Below, piece after piece: positions 5,287 through 11,086 of a stretch of DNA of 11,086 bases (position 1 is the stretch's first letter; each line of letters opens with the position of its first letter). Below the pieces are notes generated by a model. The model was not told the origin of the DNA. It saw only the letters and a list, made by a program, of their open reading frames with translations, and made no database searches. Source of the stretch: an uncultured Collinsella sp. (GTDB taxonomy: Bacteria > Actinomycetota > Coriobacteriia > Coriobacteriales > Coriobacteriaceae); NCBI GenBank assembly GCA_958423535.1, contig CATZRJ010000047.1, positions 1-11,086 of the forward strand, written 5' to 3'. A program made the position numbers and the translations under genes.

Positions 5287-7632
5287 ATGGAAACGCTTGA
5301 GCGCAACGAGTGGGCAGACGTTGCCCAATTGGTCGAGATTACGAGCGATGCTGTCATCATCTGTGAGCTCGACGGAACCATTCTGCATGTGAATAATCGT
5401 TTGCTCGACCTGATGTGCGAGGAACGCGCTGACGTCATCAACGGTGATGTCAAAGACGTTCTGTTCTCGTCTGCCTTTGAGCGCGCGACCGAACATCGTC
5501 TGCCGTTTGAGACCGATGGCTCCGAGAGCGAGCTGATGCTCAAGCTGAGCGACGGGTCTTTTATTCCCGTCTTGGTTCGCGCGGGCTCCGTAACGCCTCC
5601 GCGCATCTTTGGGCGCCGCGCACCACGTGTCCTGGTGGCGCTTCACAGTATCGAGGAGCAGTATTCTCACGATCGTCAACTCAAGCGCGCGTTATCGGAG
5701 CTCAGAGTAGCGAACAAGCGTCTCTCTGGCACGCTCTCGGTCATTATGAGTACCGTGGGTTCCGATGAGTTACCCAGCCTGCTTGATACCGTTTTAAATC
5801 AGCTCGTCGGAACGCTCGATGCTTCGGGTGCCGCTATCTATTTTTCTGAGAGCGGCGGTTTTAAGCTTCGCGGTGTTTCCAAGGAGCTGCACGACAGCTA
5901 CCTGCCCGAGTTTTTGCCGTATGGCGCGGGCATTCCGACGTATGTGCTTCGCGAGTCGCGTGCCTGTCGTTTGTCGATTCAACAGGACCTTGAGGGCGAT
6001 AGGGCCGCCTCCGGTATGTTCATGGACCTGGACAATCGTTCTAAGCACCTGTTGCGCGTGCAGGATATGCCTCCATACCGCAGCGAGATCTGTCTTCCCG
6101 TTTTTTACGGTACGCAGATCCTTGGCGTGCTGGAAGTTGGTTGGAAGCGCCCTCAGGCACCGCTTGCCTATGACGTTAATGTACTCGAGGTCATTTGCGA
6201 TTACCTGTCTATCCAGCTGGTCGGCATGGCATCGAGCCTTCGCTCTCGTCGCACGGCCGAGCTTGGCCGCTCGCTCAATGTCTTACGTGATGAGTTGTTT
6301 ACCTTTCTAGACGACTCCGTCGCGGCTACCCAGGCGGTATCGTCCGAGATTTGCAATATGCTCAACTGCCATTTTTGCCCTGTTGAGTATGACGCCAGTC
6401 TGGACTCCTACGTCATAGATTTTGAAGGCGGCAGTCGCGTTGCTTTGCCGGACGATCCCGAGAAGCTTTTCTTTTCCACGACGGCGCCAGCGGCACGTCT
6501 GGGGGCTGGCCCTGATGGCTTTGAGGCATCTGTTTTGGGCGGTACGAGTGCCGAGGACCTTAAACATGTCCGTATAACTCGCGTTGACGAATCGATGCCT
6601 ATGGGAGGCTGGCTTAGGGCGCATGGTCTGCCTTGCCAGGGTCTCTACGTCGACACTGGCATCGAGGCGGGGCGCCCGCGCTCTGAGGGTGATGGCAAGC
6701 ACAGCAACGACGCGATCGTTCCTGCTTCTGTTGCGAAGGGCCCGACGACGCGCGCGCTGCTGCTTCGTGACGGTAGTCAAGAGCCGATTGATGACCTTGA
6801 ATATGACTACTTGGTGCACTTGGCGCATGACTTTGAACTGATCTACGAAGGCGAATCTCAAAAGCGCGAGGAGCGCCATATTGCTCAGACCCTTCAGATC
6901 GGCATGAGAAATTCCCTGGGGGATGTTCCGGGTATCGCAACCGATTCGGTGTACCTGTCGGCCACGAACTCGGCGTTGGTCGGCGGCGACTTTTATACGC
7001 TCGTCCGTCTTCCCGACGATTGCGCCGTAATGATTTTGGGCGATGTATCCGGCAAGGGAATCGAGGCGGCGTCGATGTCAGCGCTCGTCAAGACGGCGCT
7101 GACGGCCTATGCCTGGGAGGGTGCTGGGCCCGCCCGCATGGCCCGCTCGCTCAATAGCATGCTCATGGGCTTTTCGAGGGTCGAGACGTTTGTGACGGCG
7201 TTTATCGCCAAGATCGATCTTAAAGCGGGTCGCGCTACCTATTGCTCTGCGGGACATCCTCCCACTATGGTCATTAGACCGTCGTCGACGCCGCTTGGCG
7301 GCGGAGAAACCCGAGGGGGAGAAGTGGAGCTCCTTGGGTGCCAATCGGGCGTGATCGGTGCCTTTGAGAGCATGGTGTACGAGACAGGCGTGTTTACGTT
7401 CGCTCCTGGTGACATGCTATTCATGTATACCGACGGAACAATCGAAGCACGTGATCGCTCGGGTGCTTTCTTTGGCGAGCAGCGCCTTCGCGACCTTCTG
7501 CTCTCTGTCTCGGGTGAGGGCGTATCGGGAATCTGCGGTAAGGTCTTGGGCGAGCTTGACCGCTTTACCGAGTCGGCGCTGGACGATGACATCGCGCTGG
7601 TTTCCCTTGAATTTTTACGAGGTCGATCGTAG
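5287..7632 (+). CDS. PAS-GAF sensor PP2C/SpoIIE-type serine phosphatase
   Basis: This is a 781-residue cytoplasmic signalling phosphatase of the RsbU/RsbP/SpoIIE type. In the family these dephosphorylate a STAS anti-sigma antagonist. Domains in order: PAS (about 8-122, with SDAVIICELDGTILHVNNRL), a helical linker (122-150), a GAF domain (about 162-316), a divergent second GAF-like region (about 346-525), then the PP2C domain (about 530-777). Metal-binding motifs are intact: GGDFY (566-570), GDVSGKG (585-591), YTDG (714-717) and DDD (766-768). There are no membrane segments. I chose ATG 5287 over the in-frame GTG at 5275 because GGTGAGG (5274-5280) is a good ribosome site 6 nt before it. The next gene, a STAS-HATPase fusion, is its likely substrate. 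A C-x4-C-x2-C cluster (C356, C361, C364) in the second sensor region is unusual. Confidence 0.9.
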   Translation: METLERNEWADVAQLVEITSDAVIICELDGTILHVNNRLLDLMCEERADVINGDVKDVLFSSAFERATEHRLPFETDGSESELMLKLSDGSFIPVLVRAGSVTPPRIFGRRAPRVLVALHSIEEQYSHDRQLKRALSELRVANKRLSGTLSVIMSTVGSDELPSLLDTVLNQLVGTLDASGAAIYFSESGGFKLRGVSKELHDSYLPEFLPYGAGIPTYVLRESRACRLSIQQDLEGDRAASGMFMDLDNRSKHLLRVQDMPPYRSEICLPVFYGTQILGVLEVGWKRPQAPLAYDVNVLEVICDYLSIQLVGMASSLRSRRTAELGRSLNVLRDELFTFLDDSVAATQAVSSEICNMLNCHFCPVEYDASLDSYVIDFEGGSRVALPDDPEKLFFSTTAPAARLGAGPDGFEASVLGGTSAEDLKHVRITRVDESMPMGGWLRAHGLPCQGLYVDTGIEAGRPRSEGDGKHSNDAIVPASVAKGPTTRALLLRDGSQEPIDDLEYDYLVHLAHDFELIYEGESQKREERHIAQTLQIGMRNSLGDVPGIATDSVYLSATNSALVGGDFYTLVRLPDDCAVMILGDVSGKGIEAASMSALVKTALTAYAWEGAGPARMARSLNSMLMGFSRVETFVTAFIAKIDLKAGRATYCSAGHPPTMVIRPSSTPLGGGETRGGEVELLGCQSGVIGAFESMVYETGVFTFAPGDMLFMYTDGTIEARDRSGAFFGEQRLRDLLLSVSGEGVSGICGKVLGELDRFTESALDDDIALVSLEFLRGRS

Positions 7633-7642
7633 GCCTCGACGC

Positions 7643-7671
7643 TTGACGGGCAAAATCTTCGCAGTTACAGA
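7643..7671 (+). promoter_or_regulatory. Possible internal promoter ahead of the STAS-HATPase gene
   Basis: TTGACG (7643-7648) is close to a consensus -35, and TACAGA (7666-7671) lies 17 nt downstream as a weak -10. It falls in the 81-nt gap between the phosphatase and the STAS-HATPase gene, where there is no terminator. The gene could therefore be transcribed both by readthrough and from here. The -10 match is poor, so this is tentative. Confidence 0.3.
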
Positions 7672-7713
7672 TACGTATGCATCGAGCGAGCTCTTTTGGG
7701 GAACCATGGTCGT

Positions 7714-8460
7714 ATGAATGAGTGGAATGACATAGCGGTTTTGACGCCACCGGGTGATGTCGACATCGCCTCGGTGTCCGTGCTGCGCCCGCGGTTGGAT
7801 AATCTGATCGACCGGGGCGTGCGTCGTGTTGTCATCAATTGCCAGGCCGTGGGCTTTATCGACTCGACGGGTTTGGCGTTTTTGCTTACACGTGCCAGAG
7901 AGCTCATGAGGCGAGAAGGCCTGCTTTCGCTCGTTAACGCCTCCGATGAGGTCATTCGCTTTTTGGAGATTGCCCGACTTGTCGACATCCTGCATGTTGC
8001 TGGTCCGGCACGGGAATCTATTCCCGCCATTCCGGTGGGAGAGTTGCCACGATGGAGCAAGAGCATCGAAGTGCAGCGAGGCATCGAGAACCTCCCATAT
8101 TATCGGCACCGTGTGGCCGAGCTTCTCGAATCGCTTCCCCTGAGGCGTGATGAGCGTTATGACGTCGCATTGGCGTTGGGGGAGGCATTGGGTAATGCGT
8201 ATGACCATGCGGGCGGTGTTGGCTGCATTCTGACGGTTCAGGCCTATGGGGATCGTGTTGTGCTTGAAGTGCTTGATCGGGGCGCTGGCTATTCTATCGA
8301 TGGGGCGAGCGAGCCGGTGGCATCCGCGGAACGCGGGCGCGGCATCAAGCTTATGCGCATGCTCGTCGATAATGTGGAAGTTGCCCGTCGTACGGATGGC
8401 GCCGGCACACGCGTTCGGATGGTGAAGCTGTTCAGCTCGGCATTGGAATCGTGCGCCTAG
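7714..8460 (+). CDS. Fused STAS anti-sigma antagonist and HATPase anti-sigma kinase
   Basis: This 248-residue protein joins two normally separate partner-switch components. Residues 1-100 form a STAS domain like SpoIIAA/RsbV: a central strand RRVVINCQAVGFIDSTGLAF, with Ser51 of the DSTG motif at the phosphorylation position. Residues 115-240 form a GHKL ATPase domain like SpoIIAB/RsbW: N-box E157 to N161 (EALGNAYDHA), G1 D188-G190-G192 (DRGAGYS), G2 ERGRGIKLM (about 207-214) and GTRVRM (231-236). All key residues are present, so kinase activity is plausible. ATG 7714 has only a distant GGGGA (7698-7702); an in-frame TTG at 7696 would add six residues, so the start is uncertain. The upstream gene supplies the matching phosphatase. 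The target could be a sigma factor encoded elsewhere; none is in the window. Confidence 0.85.
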   Translation: MNEWNDIAVLTPPGDVDIASVSVLRPRLDNLIDRGVRRVVINCQAVGFIDSTGLAFLLTRARELMRREGLLSLVNASDEVIRFLEIARLVDILHVAGPARESIPAIPVGELPRWSKSIEVQRGIENLPYYRHRVAELLESLPLRRDERYDVALALGEALGNAYDHAGGVGCILTVQAYGDRVVLEVLDRGAGYSIDGASEPVASAERGRGIKLMRMLVDNVEVARRTDGAGTRVRMVKLFSSALESCA

Positions 8461-8504
8461 CGCCTTGGGTTGACATGATTTCCCTGCGTGAACTTGCTTT
8501 GAGC

Positions 8505-8553
8505 AACTTTTTTGAAAAAAGTACTTGCGTCTTTTGGATAACTCGCGTAAATT
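8505..8553 (+). promoter_or_regulatory. tRNA-Gly/Cys/Gly cluster promoter with perfect palindromic block
   Basis: The -35 TTGCGT (8525-8530) and -10 TAAATT (8548-8553) have a 17-nt spacer and lie 12 nt before tRNA-Gly. ACTTTTTT-G-AAAAAAGT (8506-8522) is a perfect 17-nt palindrome ending 2 nt before the -35. It matches the blocks at 5032-5048 and 10861-10877 in sequence and position. It may act as an UP-type element or as a binding site. Confidence 0.7.
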
Positions 8554-8565
8554 AATAACCCGCAA

Positions 8566-8641
8566 GCGGACATGGCTCAGTTGGTAGAGCACAACCTTGC
8601 CAAGGTTGGGGTCGCGGGTTCGAGCCCCGTTGTCCGCTCCA
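8566..8641 (+). tRNA. tRNA-Gly (anticodon GCC), copy 1
   Basis: This is a complete 76-nt tRNA: acceptor GCGGACA (8566-8572) pairs with TGTCCGC (8631-8637), discriminator T, CCA encoded. The anticodon stem CAACC/GGTTG holds the loop TTGCCAA, with anticodon GCC at 8599-8601. Its sequence is identical to the copies at 8792 and 10921. Confidence 0.97.
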
Positions 8642-8651
8642 TTGCATTTCC

Positions 8652-8674
8652 GGACCGTTTAGGCGGTCCTTTTT
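8652..8674 (+). terminator. Terminator-like hairpin between tRNA-Gly and tRNA-Cys
   Basis: GGACCG (8652-8657) pairs with CGGTCC (8664-8669) and is followed by TTTTT (8670-8674). The T-run ends one nucleotide before tRNA-Cys begins. With a 6-bp stem it is probably leaky, because no promoter fits between it and the next tRNA. It may also be a processing hairpin. Confidence 0.65.
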
Positions 8675-8675
8675 C

Positions 8676-8749
8676 GGCGAAGTGGCCAAGTGGTAAGGCA
8701 GAGGCCTGCAAAGCCTTTACCCCCGGTTCGAATCCGGGCTTCGCCTCCA
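8676..8749 (+). tRNA. tRNA-Cys (anticodon GCA)
   Basis: This is a 74-nt tRNA: acceptor GGCGAAG (8676-8682) pairs with CTTCGCC (8739-8745), discriminator T, CCA at 8747-8749. The anticodon stem GAGGC/GCCTT (one G-T pair) holds CTGCAAA, with anticodon GCA at 8708-8710. The T-arm is CCGGTTCGAATCCGG. It has no visible promoter of its own; transcription probably comes from the promoter upstream of the first tRNA-Gly. Confidence 0.96.
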
Positions 8750-8758
8750 GGCAACATC

Positions 8759-8785
8759 CGGGCGCTCCGGCGCCCGTTTTGTTTT
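8759..8785 (+). terminator. Terminator-like hairpin between tRNA-Cys and second tRNA-Gly
   Basis: CGGGCGC (8759-8765), loop TCCG and GCGCCCG (8770-8776) form a perfect 7-bp stem followed by TTTTGTTTT. It looks like a strong intrinsic terminator, but the next tRNA starts six nucleotides later with no recognisable promoter between them. Confidence 0.75.
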
Positions 8786-8791
8786 ACATAT

Positions 8792-8867
8792 GCGGACATG
8801 GCTCAGTTGGTAGAGCACAACCTTGCCAAGGTTGGGGTCGCGGGTTCGAGCCCCGTTGTCCGCTCCA
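8792..8867 (+). tRNA. tRNA-Gly (anticodon GCC), copy 2
   Basis: This 76-nt gene is identical to copy 1. The anticodon GCC is at 8825-8827 and CCA is encoded at 8865-8867. It sits 42 nt after tRNA-Cys, behind a strong terminator-like hairpin, so how it is transcribed is unclear. Confidence 0.97.
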
Positions 8868-8875
8868 AGCGCAAC

Positions 8876-8905
8876 AGCCCGACTACCACGGTAGCCGGGC
8901 TTTTT
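8876..8905 (+). terminator. Terminator after the tRNA-Gly/Cys/Gly cluster
   Basis: AGCCCG (8876-8881) pairs with CGGGCT (8896-8901). An inner CTACC/GGTAG stem follows one mismatch, and the hairpin runs into TTTTT (8901-8905). It is a good intrinsic terminator closing the cluster before the glucosidase gene. Confidence 0.85.
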
Positions 8906-8971
8906 CGTAATCATCGCCTAGGCTCGAACCCGAGAGGGAGCGAGCGTTTTGGGGCGTGGCTGTGGCGTTGT

Positions 8972-9002
8972 TTGTCGCGAATGTCAGCTTTGGGCGTATC
9001 AT
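8972..9002 (+). promoter_or_regulatory. Possible promoter of the GH13 glucosidase gene
   Basis: TATCAT (8997-9002) is a fair -10 element, 44 nt before the ATG at 9046. TTGTCG (8972-8977) is a possible -35 but with a 19-nt spacer. The gene follows a terminator and needs a promoter in this 140-nt interval. No clear operator or catabolite-repression site was found. Confidence 0.3.
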
Positions 9003-9045
9003 CGTGGACATCTCGCAAAACCTCGTTGCAAGGGAGACTCATCCC

Positions 9046-10779
9046 ATGGCTACAGAAAAGTCCTCTTCGCGCTCATGGATGTCCGATGCCGCGATTTATC
9101 AGATCTACCCGCGTTCGTTTAAGGATTCGACTGGTTCGGGTCTGGGCGATATCGCGGGCATTACCCAGCAGATGGACTATCTTGAGCGGCTGGGTATCGA
9201 GGCCATCTGGCTGAGCCCGTTTTACCCATCGCCTCTTGTCGATGGCGGCTATGATGTGGCGGACTACTGCGATGTCGACCCACGTCTCGGCTCGCTTGAC
9301 GACTTCGATGACATGATCGCTGCGGCTCACGCGCGCGGCATCAAGGTCGTCGTCGACATCGTGCCCAACCATTCATCCAACCAGCACCCCTGGTTCAAAG
9401 CCGCTCTTGTCGCCGGCCCCGGATCGCCCGAGCGCGCCCGTTATATCTTCCGCGATGGTCGCGGCAAGCATGGCGAGCTGCCTCCCACCAATTGGAATGC
9501 CAACTTTGGCGGCCCCGCCTGGACGCGTGTTGAGGACGGTCAGTGGTATCTGCACATGTTTAAGCCCGAGCAGCCGGACTTTGACTGGTCATGCCCCGAG
9601 GTTCACGCGTTCTTTTGCGACGTCCTGGCGTTTTGGAGCGATCGGGGCGTCGATGGCTTTCGTATCGACGTGGCGCACGGTCTCGCCAAGGATCTCGACC
9701 GCGATGACCTCGACCGGTGGCATCTCGCCGAGGGCGATGACATGGTTGACGACGGCACCCATCCGCTGTGGGACCGCAACGAGGTCCACGAGATCTATCG
9801 CGAGTGGCGCCGCGTGTTCGACCGCTATAATCCGCCGCGCAGCGCCGTTGCCGAGGCGTGGGTGCTGCCCGAGCGCCAGTATCTCTACGCGCGTCCCAGC
9901 GAGCTTGGCCAGACATTCAACTTTGAGTTTGCCAAGGCCGCTTGGACCTATGATGACATGCACGCTGCAATTGAGGAGGGCTTGAAGGCAGCTATCGAAT
10001 CCGACTCCGCCTCGACCTGGGTACTCTCCAACCACGACGTGCCGCGCGTGGCGACGCGCTATGCTCTGCCGCAAATCAAGGCGACGCGCTACCACCAGAT
10101 TGTGCTCGACTGGCTCTTGCGTGACGGGTCGTCTTATGACGAGGACCGTGAACTCGGCGAGCGCCGCGCGCGGGCAGCCCTTTTGCTTGAGCTGGCGCTT
10201 CCGGGATCGGCATACGTGTATCAGGGTGAGGAGCTCGGCCTTTTTGAGGTGGCTGATATCCCATGGGCTGCACTCGAAGATCCCAGTGCGACCAATACGC
10301 ACGGACCGAAGCGCGAGAAGGGGCGCGACGGCTGTCGTGTGCCCCTGCCGTGGGTGGCGGCGGACGATCCCGCGCAGGGCGGATCGTTTGGGTTTTCGCC
10401 GGCGGACGCCGATGTGGCGCCCCATCTGCCACAGCCTGCATGGTTTTCCGATTACGCTGTCGATAGGGAAGAAGCGGACCCGACATCGATGCTTGCGCTC
10501 TATCGTGACGCCCTCTGGCTGCGGCGCAAGCTGCGCGGGTGCGCCAACGATCTTGCGTGGCTCGATCTTGACGGGCGCACCGGTCTTGCGGATGGTGCCG
10601 AGGGCGCTGAGGGCGGCGTCATCGCCTATCGCCGCGACAACGGCTGGGCGTGTGTGACGAACTTCGGTGCAGCACCCGTGGAGCTGCCGGCGGGCAGGGT
10701 CCTGCTCACCTCATCACCGCTTGCAGACGGCAGGCTCGCGCAGGACAGCTCTGTCTGGATCATGCTCGCTGAGTTGTAG
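9046..10779 (+). CDS. GH13 alpha-glucosidase (oligo-1,6-glucosidase-like)
   Basis: This 577-residue cytoplasmic enzyme of glycoside hydrolase family 13 would release glucose from the non-reducing ends of short alpha-glucans. The (beta/alpha)8 barrel starts at WMSDAAIYQIYPRSFKD (11-27). Conserved regions are DIVPNHS (104-110), QPDFDW (176-181), GFRIDVAHG with nucleophile Asp208, AVAEAW with acid/base Glu270, and LSNHD with Asp331. VYQGEELG (391-398) is typical of exo-acting glucosidases. Val209 follows the nucleophile, as in oligo-1,6-glucosidases, which hints at isomaltose-type substrates; this is inference only. There is no signal peptide. ATG 9046 is preferred because AGGGAG (9031-9036) precedes it by 9 nt; a longer in-frame ATG at 8956 lacks a ribosome site. 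The gene stands alone between tRNA genes, with no sugar transporter or regulator nearby. Confidence 0.92.
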   Translation: MATEKSSSRSWMSDAAIYQIYPRSFKDSTGSGLGDIAGITQQMDYLERLGIEAIWLSPFYPSPLVDGGYDVADYCDVDPRLGSLDDFDDMIAAAHARGIKVVVDIVPNHSSNQHPWFKAALVAGPGSPERARYIFRDGRGKHGELPPTNWNANFGGPAWTRVEDGQWYLHMFKPEQPDFDWSCPEVHAFFCDVLAFWSDRGVDGFRIDVAHGLAKDLDRDDLDRWHLAEGDDMVDDGTHPLWDRNEVHEIYREWRRVFDRYNPPRSAVAEAWVLPERQYLYARPSELGQTFNFEFAKAAWTYDDMHAAIEEGLKAAIESDSASTWVLSNHDVPRVATRYALPQIKATRYHQIVLDWLLRDGSSYDEDRELGERRARAALLLELALPGSAYVYQGEELGLFEVADIPWAALEDPSATNTHGPKREKGRDGCRVPLPWVAADDPAQGGSFGFSPADADVAPHLPQPAWFSDYAVDREEADPTSMLALYRDALWLRRKLRGCANDLAWLDLDGRTGLADGAEGAEGGVIAYRRDNGWACVTNFGAAPVELPAGRVLLTSSPLADGRLAQDSSVWIMLAEL

Positions 10780-10832
10780 GGGCCTCTTGCGGCGAGTTTG
10801 CGTTTGTCTGTGCCTTCCGTGGTGGCTGATGT

Positions 10833-10851
10833 CTTCGCGAGGTTCGCGAGG
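10833..10851 (+). other. GC hairpin downstream of the glucosidase gene
   Basis: TCGCGA (10835-10840) and TCGCGA (10844-10849) are self-complementary with a GGT loop. The stem extends by two more pairs (10833-10834 with 10850-10851), one of them G-T. No T-run follows directly, so it is at best a weak terminator for the glucosidase mRNA. Nothing else is seen in 10780-10860. Confidence 0.4.
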
Positions 10852-10860
10852 GCGTCGCAA

Positions 10861-10908
10861 AACTTTTCAAAAAAAGTTCTTGCATAGGATGCGGGCATCA
10901 CGTAAGAT
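10861..10908 (+). promoter_or_regulatory. tRNA-Gly/Val promoter with palindromic block
   Basis: The -35 TTGCAT (10880-10885) and -10 TAAGAT (10903-10908) are 17 nt apart, 12 nt before tRNA-Gly copy 3. AACTTTT (10861-10867) and AAAAGTT (10872-10878) form the same kind of palindromic block as in the two other tRNA promoters here. Its AGT again ends 2 nt before the -35, although the copy is one base shorter. Confidence 0.7.
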
Positions 10909-10920
10909 TAATCCTCGTAA

Positions 10921-10996
10921 GCGGACATGGCTCAGTTGGTAGAGCACAACCTTGCCAAGGTTGGGGTCGCGGGTTCGAGCCCCGTTGTCCGCTCCA
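10921..10996 (+). tRNA. tRNA-Gly (anticodon GCC), copy 3
   Basis: This is a 76-nt gene identical to the copies at 8566 and 8792, with anticodon GCC at 10954-10956 and encoded CCA. Only TTT separates it from tRNA-Val, so the two are surely one transcript cut apart by processing. Confidence 0.97.
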
Positions 10997-10999
10997 TTT

Positions 11000-11074
11000 G
11001 GGCGTTTAGCTCAGGGGGAGAGCGCTTCCCTGACACGGAAGAGGTCAGAAGTTCAAATCTTCTAACGCCCACCA
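11000..11074 (+). tRNA. tRNA-Val (anticodon GAC)
   Basis: This is a 75-nt tRNA: acceptor GGGCGTT (11000-11006) pairs with AACGCCC (11064-11070), discriminator A, CCA at 11072-11074. The anticodon stem CTTCC/GGAAG holds CTGACAC, with anticodon GAC at 11032-11034. The T-arm is AGAAGTTCAAATCTTCT. No terminator is seen before the window ends 12 nt later, so more tRNA genes may follow. Confidence 0.96.
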
Positions 11075-11086
11075 AATGTTCGCAGC

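Noticed and set aside
8470..8500. Consensus -35 TTGACA at 8470-8475 after the STAS-HATPase gene
   Set aside because: No -10-like hexamer lies 16-18 nt downstream, and the tRNA promoter at 8525-8553 explains the transcript better.
7615..8592. A 325-codon minus-strand frame covering the STAS-HATPase gene and part of tRNA-Gly
   Set aside because: The + strand protein shows clear STAS and GHKL motifs, and the minus frame runs through a tRNA gene. Its translation has no recognisable features.
8956..9045. Upstream ATG at 8956 giving a glucosidase 30 residues longer
   Set aside because: It lacks a ribosome site, its extra residues match nothing in the GH13 barrel, and AGGGAG is well placed for the ATG at 9046.
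8572..9214. Plus-strand open frames across the tRNA cluster, with repeated MAQLVEHNLAKVGVAGSSPV peptides
   Set aside because: The repeated peptide is simply the translation of the identical tRNA-Gly copies, not a protein repeat.

Overview
The window is GC-rich chromosomal DNA. Every protein gene and every tRNA reads left to right on the + strand. The tRNA genes encode their own CCA, and the gene content fits an anaerobic Actinomycetota. Coriobacteriales such as Collinsella is my best guess from general familiarity, not from a search.

Positions 1-4554 hold the end of a peptide ABC-transporter operon: the C-terminus of a family-5 solute-binding protein, then a hairpin gap, then OppB and OppC permeases and OppD and OppF ATPases packed with 14-nt, 2-nt and -1-nt junctions. 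Positions 4555-5137 contain no protein gene but are dense in structure. They hold a 118-nt foldback (29-bp perfect arms around a 30-bp perfect palindrome), terminator-like hairpins, a second nested foldback of about 146 nt, and the promoter of a tRNA-Leu(GAG).

Positions 5138-8460 hold tRNA-Leu and its terminator. Next comes a large PAS-GAF-(GAF-like)-PP2C/SpoIIE phosphatase, followed by a protein that fuses an anti-sigma-antagonist (STAS) domain to an anti-sigma-type HATPase kinase domain. Together these look like a compact partner-switching module, with no sigma factor gene in the window.

Positions 8461-9045 carry tRNA-Gly(GCC), tRNA-Cys(GCA) and an identical second tRNA-Gly(GCC), each followed by its own terminator-like hairpin. 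A GH13 alpha-glucosidase follows (9046-10779). The window ends with a third identical tRNA-Gly(GCC) and a tRNA-Val(GAC), which share a promoter.

The three tRNA promoters share an A/T-rich palindromic block (AACTTTT...AAAAGT) ending 2 nt before a TTGC-type -35 element. This suggests a common control element for stable RNA. The best candidates for something new are the STAS-HATPase fusion with its multi-sensor phosphatase, the shared palindromic promoter block, and the two large nested inverted repeats.
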